Below, piece by piece: positions 36,354 through 45,673 of a stretch of DNA of 64,000 bases. Each line of letters opens with the position of its first letter. Position 1 is the stretch's first letter. The notes under the pieces were generated by a model. The model saw only the letters and a list, made by a program, of their open reading frames with translations, did no database searches and was not told where the DNA came from. Made by a program: the position numbers and the translations under genes. The DNA comes from Roseburia rectibacter (GTDB taxonomy: Bacteria; Bacillota; Clostridia; Lachnospirales; Lachnospiraceae): positions 471,001 to 535,000 of the forward strand of contig NZ_CP092473.1 of NCBI RefSeq assembly GCF_014287515.2, written 5' to 3'.

Positions 36354-36716
36354 ATGGAGGATAGCAGAACAGAAAAGCTGGAGGCGTTAGAGACACTTGT
36401 TTCCTATAATGACAAAGTTGTTAAAAATGTAGGAATTTTGATTAAAGAATTATCCGGACAGAGACTGGATGATACGGATAAGTTTCTGGATAGTATTCTC
36501 AATGCGATAAACTGGGAAATCCAGGTATTGAACGCAACGCTGGATGTGATCAACGAAGGAAAAGAGAGAATCGTCAAAGAGGCTTTCAATGAGAAAGTGA
36601 TCGCATTGGGGGAGGCAGTAAAAGGAAAAGATGACGCAAAAATGGCAGATGCGTTCCGTGCGTTAGAGCCGGAGCTGGAGAAGCTCGGAGCAGCAGCCAG
36701 AGAAGTAATCGGTTAA
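36354..36716 (+). CDS. Small helical protein of unknown function
   Basis: A 120-residue, highly charged, all-helical protein (EDSRTEKLEALETLVSYND at the start, ELEKLGAAAREVIG at the end). An in-frame GTG at 36345 is possible, but ATG at 36354 after AGGTGG is more likely. It has its own sigma-28 promoter and a good terminator, so it is transcribed as a short late flagellar-type message. The small size, charge and regulation recall flagellar chaperones; no family is recognisable. Confidence 0.75.
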   Translation: MEDSRTEKLEALETLVSYNDKVVKNVGILIKELSGQRLDDTDKFLDSILNAINWEIQVLNATLDVINEGKERIVKEAFNEKVIALGEAVKGKDDAKMADAFRALEPELEKLGAAAREVIG

Positions 36717-36720
36717 AGGG

Positions 36721-36765
36721 AAAGAGTTCATGGTAAATGTTAATACTTTTCGTGAACTCTTTTTG
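36721..36765 (+). terminator. Terminator after the small helical gene
   Basis: AAAGAGTTCA (36721-36730) pairs with TGAACTCTTT (36753-36762), followed by T. The loop is 22 bases. Genes downstream may depend on read-through or on an unseen promoter. Confidence 0.75.
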
Positions 36766-36778
36766 TATTGGATAAAAT

Positions 36779-37510
36779 ATGAGTAGAATCTTGATCATGT
36801 CAGACATTCATGGAAATTTGTCTGCATTAAATAAAATCTGGGAAACAGAAAAAATAGAGGAATTTGAAGGTATTGTGTTGTTAGGCGATTTGATCGACTA
36901 TGGACCACATTCCAATGAAGTGGTGGAAAAGTTAAAGAACCTGCCAAAACACAAGATCCTGGTAAATATCTGGGGAAATCATGAAAAGGCAGTCGTGGAT
37001 GGAGACGATTCGAGATTTTCCAGCGAACGTGGGAAAAAGTGTGCAGCACATACCAGAAAGATGCTGACAACGCAGACCATGCAGTATCTGGAAAACGAGA
37101 TGGACAAGAGCGGCCACATGGAATTTGAGCTGGCAGGGAAAAAATGTCTGGCAGTCCATGGTTCGGCTGTTGATTTCTTCTGGAAGAGCATTTCTCATGG
37201 GGAGGATCAGGAAACGTATAAAAAATACGATTATGTCTTTTCCGGACATTCCCATATCCCGCATTATTTTGAACATTTTTATCCGGCAGAATGTAAGGAA
37301 TACCGGAACCGGAAAAAAACCGTGTTCCTTAATCCGGGTTCTGTTGGACAGCCACGTAATCATAATGCAAATGCACAGTATGCCATATTGGAACCGGAGA
37401 CGATGAGCGTTCAGATGAAAGCAGTTTCCTATGACATAGAGCATGAGATAGCGGCATTTTCGGATGAAGTGGATTCTTTTTACAAAGAGAGACTAAGGAT
37501 AGGTGTATAG
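36779..37510 (+). CDS. Calcineurin-like metallophosphoesterase
   Basis: A 243-residue protein with all metal-binding motifs of the family: MSDIHGN (Asp-x-His), LLGDLIDYGP, IWGNHEK, and FSGHSHIPHY, plus FLNPGSVGQPRN. Such enzymes cleave phosphodiesters or phosphomonoesters with two metal ions. It lies 2 bases before the PEP mutase gene and is probably cotranscribed, so a role in handling a phosphate or phosphonate intermediate is possible. No clear ribosome binding site precedes the ATG at 36779; the preceding terminator leaves only a short leader. Confidence 0.9.
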   Translation: MSRILIMSDIHGNLSALNKIWETEKIEEFEGIVLLGDLIDYGPHSNEVVEKLKNLPKHKILVNIWGNHEKAVVDGDDSRFSSERGKKCAAHTRKMLTTQTMQYLENEMDKSGHMEFELAGKKCLAVHGSAVDFFWKSISHGEDQETYKKYDYVFSGHSHIPHYFEHFYPAECKEYRNRKKTVFLNPGSVGQPRNHNANAQYAILEPETMSVQMKAVSYDIEHEIAAFSDEVDSFYKERLRIGV

Positions 37511-37512
37511 AA

Positions 37513-38808
37513 ATGAAAAAAGTGTATTTGTGCATGTCTACTGATATTATTCAGACAGGACATATCAATGTAATAGAAAAAGCAGCGGAGCTTGGCGAGG
37601 TAACCGTCGGGGTTTTAAGTGACAAGTATGTTGCAATGTATGAGAAATATCCGATACTTCCGTTGGAAGAACGTATGAGGATCATTCAGAATATCAAAGG
37701 TGTATCAAAGGTCGTTGTCCAGAATGATATCTATTATGATGAGACCATTCGGGAATTAAAGCCGGATATCGTAATCCACGGAGATAACTGGACCGATGGA
37801 TATCAGAAAGCGGTCAGAGATCGTGTTATTGAGGTGTTAGCTGAGTGGGGTGGCGAACTGATTGAAATCCCATATTATAAAAGCTCAAATCTGCATCTGT
37901 TTGAAAATGCGATGAGTGAGAGCCGTGGACTTCCAGAGGTAAGAAGACAGGTATTGCGCCGGAAGATCTGCTCCGGAGAAGTGTTTAAAGTCATGGTCGC
38001 ATATGACGGATTGAGCGCGCTGCTCGTTGAAAAAACAAGTATTGAAAAGGATGGAGAAAGAAGACAGTTCGACGGCATCTGGATTTCAAGCCTCTGCGAT
38101 TCTACTGCAAAGGGAAAACCTGACATTGAACTGGTCGATCTGACATCCAGACTTAATTCCGTAAATGATATCATGGAAGTAACAACAAAACCGATCATTT
38201 TCGATGCGGATACGGGCGGACTGGTAGAACATTTTGTCTACAACATCAAGACACTGGAGCGTATGGGTGTTTCCGCAGTAATTATTGAGGACAAGATCGG
38301 ATTAAAGAGAAACTCCCTGTTGGGCAATGATGTGGAACAGCATCAGGACAGCATCGAACATTTCTGTGAGAAGATCAGAGAAGGCAAAAAGGCGATCGGA
38401 TCAAGTGCGTTTATGCTGATCGCCAGAATCGAAAGCCTGATACTGGATCAGGGAGTAGACGATGCGTTAGAGCGTGCAAAAGCATATGTGGAAGCAGGCG
38501 CGGATGGTATTATGATCCATTCCCGTGCAAAGACTCCGGATGAGATCTTCGAATTTGCAGACCGCTTCAGAGAAACGGATAAAGATACAGCGATCGTTGT
38601 GGTACCGACGACATACAATCAGGTAAGAGAGAGCGAATTTAAGGAGCACAAGATAAATGTGGTTATTTATGCAAACCATATGTTACGGGCAGCATTTCCG
38701 GCAATGCAAAAAGTAGTCACCTCTGTTCTGGAAAATGAGAGATGCTATGAGGCAAGTCAGGACTGCATGTCGATCAAAGACATTTTATCTTTGGTTCCGG
38801 TAGAATAA
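37513..38808 (+). CDS. aepX: Phosphoenolpyruvate mutase with a degenerate N-terminal cytidylyltransferase domain
   Basis: PEP mutase makes the C-P bond: phosphoenolpyruvate to phosphonopyruvate, the first step of almost all phosphonate pathways. Residues about 150-431 carry the signatures IWISSLCDSTAKGKPD, IIFDADTGG (Asp211, Asp213) and IIEDKIGLKRNS (Glu239, Asp240, Lys241, Asn247, Ser248). Residues 1-130 resemble glycerol-3-phosphate cytidylyltransferases, but the HxGH motif is QTGH (Gln14), and the usual C-terminal RTxGISTT-type motif is replaced by YYKSSNLHLF. The N-terminal domain may therefore not be an active nucleotidyltransferase. It starts the core phosphonate operon. Confidence 0.93.
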   Translation: MKKVYLCMSTDIIQTGHINVIEKAAELGEVTVGVLSDKYVAMYEKYPILPLEERMRIIQNIKGVSKVVVQNDIYYDETIRELKPDIVIHGDNWTDGYQKAVRDRVIEVLAEWGGELIEIPYYKSSNLHLFENAMSESRGLPEVRRQVLRRKICSGEVFKVMVAYDGLSALLVEKTSIEKDGERRQFDGIWISSLCDSTAKGKPDIELVDLTSRLNSVNDIMEVTTKPIIFDADTGGLVEHFVYNIKTLERMGVSAVIIEDKIGLKRNSLLGNDVEQHQDSIEHFCEKIREGKKAIGSSAFMLIARIESLILDQGVDDALERAKAYVEAGADGIMIHSRAKTPDEIFEFADRFRETDKDTAIVVVPTTYNQVRESEFKEHKINVVIYANHMLRAAFPAMQKVVTSVLENERCYEASQDCMSIKDILSLVPVE

Positions 38809-38835
38809 AGTTACAGTAATGAGAGAAGGCAGCGT

Positions 38836-39837
38836 ATGAAGAAATTATATGTAATAAGTGGAATGACAGGAATGACAGGCAACGAGCTTGCACGCCAGAT
38901 CGTAAAACGGGGCGATGATGTGATCGGTTTTGATAATTTTTTTGCATCATCCACAGAAACGATTAAGGATGTGATCGATTCGGAACACCTGGAATTTTTT
39001 GAAGGCGATATTAATAACGATGCACAGATGAAAGAACTGGAAGAAAAGGTAACCGCAAGAAAAGCAGAGTATGAAAAGGTGATCTACATCAACTGTGCAG
39101 CAGTCGTACATACCGAACATTTTTATCATGTTGACCGGACATTTGAGACGAATGTGATCGGAATGAAAAAGTTTTTGGAGCAGGCGATCCGTGTCGGGGC
39201 AGACAGTTATATCAACTGTTCCACATCAGAGGTTTATTCGATGGCATCCTGGAAAGAGGGCGGCGTAAAAGAGGATGATTTCCTGCTTCTGGCAACAGCA
39301 GAACACAGCCAGAGGACCAGTTACGCAACCGGAAAGCTTCTGACAGAATTTTTTATGAAAGATGCGGTAGAGCGTGGAATGATAAAGGGATGTTCCCTTC
39401 GTTTTGCCAATGTTTACAGTAAAAATGAGCTGCTGGCAAAACATGTGATCCCGCATGTCATTACCAGTCTGATGGAAGATGGAAAAGTAACTCTGTTAGA
39501 AAATTCCAAAGTAAATAAAAGAACTTTCCTTCATAATATTGACAGCTGTGCAGCAGTGCTTGCCGTTGCAGACACAGATGCGGCTCTGGACGGAACTGTT
39601 TATAATGTGGCAACGGAGCAGGAAGTTTCCATGATCGAACTGGTAGATGTATGTGCGAAAGCGATCGGGATTGAAAAACCGGAAATTATTTTTGAAGGAT
39701 ATCGTGAATCCGATCCGCAGAGACGTGTATTATCTGCTGCAAAGATAAAGGCGCGTACGGGATGGAAACCGACGATCACGTTGGAACAGGGCATCAAAAT
39801 GTGTGTAGATTACAGAAGACAGGTGGAAGGAAAGTAA
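38836..39837 (+). CDS. NAD-dependent epimerase/dehydratase (extended SDR)
   Basis: A 333-residue extended short-chain dehydrogenase: SGMTGMTGNELARQIVKRGD (nucleotide loop), INCAAVVHTEHF, INCSTSEVYS, and the YATGK catalytic pair (Tyr-x-x-x-Lys). It is closest in form to nucleotide-sugar epimerases and dehydratases such as those giving UDP or CDP sugars. It ends directly against the next gene (nucleotidyltransferase, no gap), which suggests both act on the same activated sugar or polyol. Confidence 0.88.
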   Translation: MKKLYVISGMTGMTGNELARQIVKRGDDVIGFDNFFASSTETIKDVIDSEHLEFFEGDINNDAQMKELEEKVTARKAEYEKVIYINCAAVVHTEHFYHVDRTFETNVIGMKKFLEQAIRVGADSYINCSTSEVYSMASWKEGGVKEDDFLLLATAEHSQRTSYATGKLLTEFFMKDAVERGMIKGCSLRFANVYSKNELLAKHVIPHVITSLMEDGKVTLLENSKVNKRTFLHNIDSCAAVLAVADTDAALDGTVYNVATEQEVSMIELVDVCAKAIGIEKPEIIFEGYRESDPQRRVLSAAKIKARTGWKPTITLEQGIKMCVDYRRQVEGK

Positions 39838-40584
39838 ATGAAAACGGTTATAGTTGCAGTTGCGGGCATGTCGAGCCGATTTAATCAGGATATGGCAGAA
39901 CCGGTGTTGAAAGGGATTTACACAGAGGGTGATGTCCGTAAGACACTGTTATATTCCATCTTAAGAAAATGCAAAGGGTTTGACCGGGTAGTACTGGTAG
40001 GAGGATACCAGTACGAGAAACTGGTTGAATATGTATCTGCCTGTAAGGAGGATTTTCCATTTCAAATCCAGATGGTATACAATCCAAACTATCAGGAATT
40101 TGGAACCGGTTATACATTAAAGCTGGGGCTGGAACAATGTCTGCAGGATAACAGTTCAGAAATTACCCTGATCGAGGGCGATCTGTTTTTTGATGAGGCA
40201 TCCCTGGATGATGTAAAAAGATCAACGCGGAGTGTTGCTACCTATAACAATAAAACGATCTACAGCAACAAAGCAGTGATCGCATACATAAACGAGGCGC
40301 ATGAACTGAAATATAAATTTAGCACCAAGCATGGATCGGTGGAGATCACAGAGCCATTTCTGGCAATTTATAATTCCGGACAGATCTGGAAATTTGCTGA
40401 TACAGACGTTGTGAAGCAGCTGGTATCAGACAGCCCGGAGACGATGTGGCAGGGAACAAATCTTAAGTTTATTGAGGAATATTTCCATCAGATCAGTGAG
40501 GAGGAAAGAGAGCTGCTTCCTCTTAAAACATGGGAAAACTGCAATACGAAAGCAGATTATTTAAAATACGAAGAACAGTTGTAA
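39838..40584 (+). CDS. NTP-transferase domain protein
   Basis: A 248-residue nucleotidyltransferase: VAVAGMSSRFNQDMAEPVLKG (variant of the GxGxR...K loop), VVLVGGYQYEKLV, and ITLIEGDLFFDEASLDD. It is related to the first domain of the PntC fusions but stands alone. It probably activates a small phosphorylated compound (sugar, amino-alcohol or phosphonate) with CTP or another NTP. It starts directly after the SDR stop codon. Confidence 0.83.
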   Translation: MKTVIVAVAGMSSRFNQDMAEPVLKGIYTEGDVRKTLLYSILRKCKGFDRVVLVGGYQYEKLVEYVSACKEDFPFQIQMVYNPNYQEFGTGYTLKLGLEQCLQDNSSEITLIEGDLFFDEASLDDVKRSTRSVATYNNKTIYSNKAVIAYINEAHELKYKFSTKHGSVEITEPFLAIYNSGQIWKFADTDVVKQLVSDSPETMWQGTNLKFIEEYFHQISEEERELLPLKTWENCNTKADYLKYEEQL

Positions 40585-40595
40585 GGGTAAGACAG

Positions 40596-41777
40596 ATGAA
40601 CAAAGAGGAAAGTTCGAAGAAGATAAAAGTTGCCTTTTTCCCGTATAAAATTTCGATGTGGGATTCTCTGGAGAGCATATGGGAAGCTGCAGACCGGGAT
40701 GAAAGCTGTGAATGTCAGGTCATACCGATACCATACTATTCCAAAAACACAGATGGGGAGATTGAAAAAGAACATTATGAGGGAGCGGCGTTTGCTAAAA
40801 AAGTTCCGATCATAGATTATCAGACCTATTTTTTGGAACAGGAAATGCCGGATGTTATGTATATCCACAATCCCTATGACCAGTACAATAAAGTAACGAT
40901 GGTGCATCCGCGTTTCTTTTCCACAGAACTGAAAAAAGGCGGAGGTATCTTGGTATATGTACCGTATTATATTTCAGGGTTTTGTGAAAAATACGAAAAT
41001 ATGTTACCGGTCTGTGCCAATATGGGAGCAGTATACAGTGATTACCTTATCCTGCAGAGTGAAAATCTGAAAAATGCGTACGCATTTTGCGGTTACCCGG
41101 AAAGAAGACTGCTGGTATTAGGAAGCCCTAAGGTAGATGCTGTCTATAAGATCGGGGAAAAACAGTTTTCCAAAATAGATGAGTGGAAGCTAGTGACAGA
41201 AAATCGCAAAGTGATCCTGTTAAATACGAGTATTACCACCTGCCTGACAAATGCCAGCTGGCTGGAACAGATCCAGAAACTGATCGAACCGATCTTGCAG
41301 GATAACAGGCTGGCATTGATCTGGCGTCCGCACCCGCTGTTACTTGATACGATGAGATCAATGTTACAAAAGCAGGCGGAATATGACACGCTGTTGGAGC
41401 GCATCCGGAAAGCACCAAATGCCATGATCGATGACAGTGATACGGCGGAAGCGGCAATGAAAGCATCGGATGCCATGATCAGCGATTACAGCTCACTGGT
41501 AATGCAGTATAATTTCACCGGCAAACCGTCCTATTTACTGACCGGGAAAAGCGAAAATCGTAAGGATTGTGTTTTTTGTGATTATTTTTCAAACTATTTC
41601 AGAGAAGATGGAGAGAATCTTTCTGATTTTTTAAATATGGTATTGGCTGGCATTGATCCAAAGCAGCAGGAACGAATGGAATATGCAAGAAGTTCAATGG
41701 CAAATACCGATGGAACCTGTGGTGAAAAAGTTCATCGCGAGATATGCAAAAAAGTAATGACAGGAGCGAACAGATAA
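40596..41777 (+). CDS. CDP-glycerol glycerophosphotransferase-like protein
   Basis: A 393-residue protein of the TagB/TagF type: VAFFPYKISMWDSLESIWE, MYIHNPYDQ, ALIWRPHPLLLDTM and AMISDYSSLVMQYNFTGKPS. WRPHP and SDYSS are the phosphotransferase motifs. It would transfer a phospho-polyol, or by analogy a phosphonate, from a CMP/CDP donor to a glycan. The ATG at 40596 is used; a longer in-frame version would overlap the previous gene. It sits between the nucleotidyltransferase and a LicD gene. Confidence 0.85.
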   Translation: MNKEESSKKIKVAFFPYKISMWDSLESIWEAADRDESCECQVIPIPYYSKNTDGEIEKEHYEGAAFAKKVPIIDYQTYFLEQEMPDVMYIHNPYDQYNKVTMVHPRFFSTELKKGGGILVYVPYYISGFCEKYENMLPVCANMGAVYSDYLILQSENLKNAYAFCGYPERRLLVLGSPKVDAVYKIGEKQFSKIDEWKLVTENRKVILLNTSITTCLTNASWLEQIQKLIEPILQDNRLALIWRPHPLLLDTMRSMLQKQAEYDTLLERIRKAPNAMIDDSDTAEAAMKASDAMISDYSSLVMQYNFTGKPSYLLTGKSENRKDCVFCDYFSNYFREDGENLSDFLNMVLAGIDPKQQERMEYARSSMANTDGTCGEKVHREICKKVMTGANR

Positions 41778-41778
41778 T

Positions 41779-42636
41779 ATGGAAGAAATCAAGATTACAG
41801 AAGAACAGCGGGAGCGGATCAGAAAAATCCAGTTGGAAATGCTAAGGGAAGTACATCGGATTTGTGAAGAAAACCATATCAAATATGTGTTGGGATATGG
41901 AACCATGCTTGGTGCAGTAAGGCATAAGGGATTTATCCCATGGGATGATGATGTGGATATTTTAATGCTACGTAAAGATTATAGAAGATTTCGCGAGGCA
42001 TGCAAAAAAGAACTGCCCCCAAAATATTTCCTTCAGGATGAATGTTCCGATGAATATTACCTCTGGGGATATTCCAAGCTGCGCAATTTGAATACAACTT
42101 ATGTCCGTTGCGGACAGGAGCATATTCCATATAAAAATGGAGTATTTATCGATATCTTTCCTCTGGATAATGTGCCGTGGTTTTTACCATTCCGTATTTT
42201 GCAGGATGCATATGGTTTTGTACTGAGAAAAATGTTGTGGGCAAAGGTTGGAAAAAATACCGAGAAAAATCCACTGGTACGTCTGGTATACAAAATATTG
42301 GCACCAATTCCCAAAAGCACCATATATAAGTTGCGCAATGTGATGGTACATAAGGGAAATAAGGTTTCAGACAGAGTCCGCTGTCTGCTGTTTACGGCAC
42401 CGGGAAAAGAGGAGAATAAAAAGGTCAACAGTCTGTATTCCAGATACGGATTTAAAAGGGACTGGCTGTTAGATCGTGAAAAATATGTCTTTGAGGGAGA
42501 AGAATTCTGGGGAACCAGGGCCTATGACGATTGTTTGTCATACGTATATGGCGATTATATGAAACTTCCACCAGAAGAAAAGAGAGTGGGACATGCGCCA
42601 GTATCTAAACTAGAATTAAATCAGGAGGGACTGTGA
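41779..42636 (+). CDS. LicD-family transferase (3 of 5), classical type
   Basis: A 285-residue LicD with the classical layout: QLEMLREVHRICEENHIKYV then [24 protein letters not shown] and FIDIFPLDNVPW. It lacks the FPExFF N-terminal signature of the other four and is closer to typical cell-wall LicD proteins. It starts 1 base after the stop of the CDP-glycerol-transferase gene. It would transfer a CMP-activated group, perhaps the phosphonate made by the same operon. Confidence 0.88.
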   Translation: MEEIKITEEQRERIRKIQLEMLREVHRICEENHIKYVLGYGTMLGAVRHKGFIPWDDDVDILMLRKDYRRFREACKKELPPKYFLQDECSDEYYLWGYSKLRNLNTTYVRCGQEHIPYKNGVFIDIFPLDNVPWFLPFRILQDAYGFVLRKMLWAKVGKNTEKNPLVRLVYKILAPIPKSTIYKLRNVMVHKGNKVSDRVRCLLFTAPGKEENKKVNSLYSRYGFKRDWLLDREKYVFEGEEFWGTRAYDDCLSYVYGDYMKLPPEEKRVGHAPVSKLELNQEGL

Positions 42637-42639
42637 TCA

Positions 42640-43257
42640 ATGGATAAATCATACTGGGATACATTTTATGCAGCAAATAAAGGAGTGAATGAGCCGTCAT
42701 TATTTGCAAGATGGGTACTTGAGCAGGTAGAAACAGACAAAAAAATTGTAGATATGGGTTGTGGAAACGGACGGGACAGTATCTATTTCATGGAAAACGG
42801 GATGCAGGTCTATGCAGTAGATGCTTCCGATGTTGCAACCGAGCATATTGCGCAGGTTTATGCCGGAAAAATAAATGTGGAAAACAAAGACTATGTCAGC
42901 TATCTGGGAGAGAGAAGCGAAGAGTTTGATTATCTCTACAGCAGATTTACCATCCATGCTATTTTAGAGGAAGAGCAGGAATGTTGTATAAAAAATGCTT
43001 ATAAAGCATTAAAACCAGGCGGAAAATTTTTCATAGAAGTAAGATGCGTAAAGGATGAGTTGTTTGGAAAAGGAACTCTGGTGGCAAAAAATACATACTT
43101 CTATAATGGACACAACAGAAGATTCATCGAAAAGGAAGAATTAGCACAGCAGTTGACCGAAACCGGCTTTCAGGTTATCTATGCAGAAGAAAAAACCGGA
43201 TTTGCACCATTTGGGGATTCGGACCCGGTTGTACTCCGTATGGTTGCGGTAAAATAA
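42640..43257 (+). CDS. Class I SAM-dependent methyltransferase
   Basis: A 205-residue protein with the SAM-binding loop KIVDMGCGNGRDSIYF, YAVDASDVATEHI (motif II) and ALKPGGKFFIEVRC. The SYWDTFYAANKG start is typical of small-molecule or lipid methyltransferases. It lies within the phosphonate operon, so N- or O-methylation of the amino-alkyl group or of a sugar is a reasonable guess. ATG at 42640 follows GGAGG closely. Confidence 0.88.
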   Translation: MDKSYWDTFYAANKGVNEPSLFARWVLEQVETDKKIVDMGCGNGRDSIYFMENGMQVYAVDASDVATEHIAQVYAGKINVENKDYVSYLGERSEEFDYLYSRFTIHAILEEEQECCIKNAYKALKPGGKFFIEVRCVKDELFGKGTLVAKNTYFYNGHNRRFIEKEELAQQLTETGFQVIYAEEKTGFAPFGDSDPVVLRMVAVK

Positions 43258-43324
43258 TAAAAAGCCTAAGGAACGGAGCATAACAAGGCGGCTTAGGATA
43301 GATTCAAGGATGAGGTGAAAGAAA

Positions 43325-44509
43325 ATGAAGGATCTGGAAACCAGATTACAGCTTGTAAAAAAACATATTGAAGACAATAACATTACCGTGATGATCTTAG
43401 GACTGGGAAGCGTGGGAACCTATCTTTTGGATTTTCTGACCAGTAGAAACGACGCATCAATGAAACTTGTCGTGGTCGGAAGAAATGCAGAGAAGCTGGA
43501 AAACAATGCGAATATTGTCCGCATCAGTGCATTGATCCGTCATGTGAATCGCTCGCAGATCATCATTGAGAGCGGAGTGGATTTTGATGAAGTCGGACAG
43601 GTGGCAGAATGTATCAAAAAGTATCAACCTGATTTTATTGTCAATTCAAGCCGTGTGTATTCAGGATTGAAGTATGGCAGTATTTCATGGAAAAATTTAC
43701 GTGCGTATGGTATCTGGTCTCCGTTAGCGATCAAGTATATCAAAAATATCATGAAAGCATGTGAAATCGCTGATCTGAACGGAATTGTAATTAATACATC
43801 TTATTCTGATGCCGTAATTCCATGGTTAAAAACGGCAGGACAGCCATATCCTGATTTCGGAAGCGGCAATATGAACCATCTGGTACCGCGGATCAAATAT
43901 GCAGTTGCCGAGATCAAAGAGATCCCGGACTTCTGGAATGTGGATGTGATGTTTGCAACAGCACATTTCCATGATGTCGTGATCAGTAAAGAGGGACAGA
44001 CAGAGGAAGTTCCACAGCTGTTAAAGGTATTTTATCAGGGGAAAGAACTGGATATCGATCAGAATGATATTTTTGCACGGTGTAAAATAACAATGCCGAC
44101 TGACGAAAAACGAAATATGATGAACGCATCCAGCAATTACGATATTATCTGTTCCATTATCGATGCTGTAAGAGAGAGCGACAGCAGAAAAATATTCTCT
44201 CCGGGTGTATTTGGAGAAATCGGTGGTTATCCGGTCAGAATCGATGCAACGGGAGATAAGTTACAGGCATACATTGATGAATCGGTATTTACCTTAGAGC
44301 AGATGAGGGAAGCAAACCGCAAGTCGATCGCTCTGGACGGTGTTGAAAATGTAGAAGATGGCAGCCTGACCTACACAGATGATCTGGTACGGAAAGTAGC
44401 AGATGTGTTTGACGTTCGTCTGCCTAAGACAGTAGCATTTGAAGAAATCGATCAGACCGCAGCCTATATTATCGATAATATCATTGTTCCGCAGCTGAAT
44501 AAAAAGTAA
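43325..44509 (+). CDS. Rossmann-fold dehydrogenase-like protein
   Basis: A 394-residue protein with an N-terminal NAD(P) loop (VMILGLGSVGTYLLDFL) after a short helix, then LVVVGRNAEKLENN. The rest (residues 120-394) has no motif that I can name, though FIVNSSRVYSGL and VINTSYSDAVIPW occur. It lies directly before the phosphonopyruvate decarboxylase gene, 15 bases away. A reductase or dehydrogenase acting on a phosphonate intermediate would fit, but the family is not clear. Confidence 0.72.
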   Translation: MKDLETRLQLVKKHIEDNNITVMILGLGSVGTYLLDFLTSRNDASMKLVVVGRNAEKLENNANIVRISALIRHVNRSQIIIESGVDFDEVGQVAECIKKYQPDFIVNSSRVYSGLKYGSISWKNLRAYGIWSPLAIKYIKNIMKACEIADLNGIVINTSYSDAVIPWLKTAGQPYPDFGSGNMNHLVPRIKYAVAEIKEIPDFWNVDVMFATAHFHDVVISKEGQTEEVPQLLKVFYQGKELDIDQNDIFARCKITMPTDEKRNMMNASSNYDIICSIIDAVRESDSRKIFSPGVFGEIGGYPVRIDATGDKLQAYIDESVFTLEQMREANRKSIALDGVENVEDGSLTYTDDLVRKVADVFDVRLPKTVAFEEIDQTAAYIIDNIIVPQLNKK

Positions 44510-44523
44510 AGGACCATAAAAAT

Positions 44524-45660
44524 ATGAAAGTAGAATCATTTGTAGAGGAAATAAGATCTCTGGGAATAGAAACGATAGCAGGAGTACCGGATTCGGCATT
44601 ACAACCACTTTGCTACTATCTGAATGCAGGAGAATGTGGATTTCACCATTTTGTTCCGGCAAATGAGGGAGCTGCGGTTGGTATTGCGATCGGAAATTAT
44701 CTGTCCACCGGAAAACCGGCATGCGTATATATGCAGAACAGCGGAATTGGAAATATTGTAAATCCGGTAACCTCACTTGCAAATAAAGCGGTGTACGATA
44801 TTCCGATTTTATTTGTTGTTGGATGGCGTGGAGAACCGGGAAAGAAAGATGAACCGCAGCATCGGTTTATGGGAGAGATCACAACAGGTATTTTAGATGT
44901 GTTAGACATACCAAATGCGATACTTTCGGCTGAAATGACTGAGCAGGAAATAAAAAATATTTTTAAAAATGCCAAGGAAGCACTTTCCGAAAATAAGCAG
45001 TTTGCAATTATTGTAAAGCGGGATGCACTGGAAGCAGGGGTAAAGAACGCATACCAGAATGATTATACCCTTTGCAGGGAAGATGCGATTTCCGAGATCA
45101 TAAAAGAGGTTGATGCAAATGATGTCATTGTATCGACGACAGGTAAAATTTCCAGAGAAGTGTATGAACAGTGCGACAAGCAGCTGGGACATCACAAGCA
45201 GGCATTTCTGACCGTTGGTGGAATGGGACATGCCGGTATGATCGCATATGGGATTGCACAGAACAGGACAGATAAAAAGGTATACTGTATCGAGGGAGAT
45301 GGAGCGGTGCTGATGCACATGGGGGAACTCGCATTTCTGGCGAAACAGCAGCCGAAAAACTTTATCCATATCTGTCTGAACAACGAGGCGCATGAGTCTG
45401 TTGGAGGAATGCCAACCGGAGCAGTTGGGATCGACTTTTACAAGACAGCACGGGAATGTGGGTATTCCTATGTGGCAAGTGTAGACAATATAGAGGATCT
45501 GCAAAAGCAGCTGCAATACATTGCGGGCATAGAGGGACCTGTATTCCTTGAGGTAAAGGTAAAAATAGGAGCCAGAGCAGATCTGGGCAGACCGAAAGAG
45601 AGCGCGGTCGAAAATAAAGAGAATTTTATGAAGTATCATTTTCCTGAGGTAGTGGACTAG
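44524..45660 (+). CDS. aepY: Phosphonopyruvate decarboxylase
   Basis: This thiamine-diphosphate enzyme drives the unfavourable PEP mutase step by decarboxylating phosphonopyruvate to phosphonoacetaldehyde. The 378-residue length fits the family. Motifs: IAGVPDSALQPLCYYL, FVPANEGAAVGIAIG (cofactor-activating Glu), GWRGEPGKKDEPQHRFMG, and the ThDP-binding GDGAVLMHMGELAFLAKQQ segment ending in LNN. The product would feed the aminotransferase domain of the PntC fusions. It lies in the same operon as PEP mutase, seven kb apart from it, with LicD next. Confidence 0.93.
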   Translation: MKVESFVEEIRSLGIETIAGVPDSALQPLCYYLNAGECGFHHFVPANEGAAVGIAIGNYLSTGKPACVYMQNSGIGNIVNPVTSLANKAVYDIPILFVVGWRGEPGKKDEPQHRFMGEITTGILDVLDIPNAILSAEMTEQEIKNIFKNAKEALSENKQFAIIVKRDALEAGVKNAYQNDYTLCREDAISEIIKEVDANDVIVSTTGKISREVYEQCDKQLGHHKQAFLTVGGMGHAGMIAYGIAQNRTDKKVYCIEGDGAVLMHMGELAFLAKQQPKNFIHICLNNEAHESVGGMPTGAVGIDFYKTARECGYSYVASVDNIEDLQKQLQYIAGIEGPVFLEVKVKIGARADLGRPKESAVENKENFMKYHFPEVVD

Positions 45661-45673
45661 AAAGAGGAAAAGC

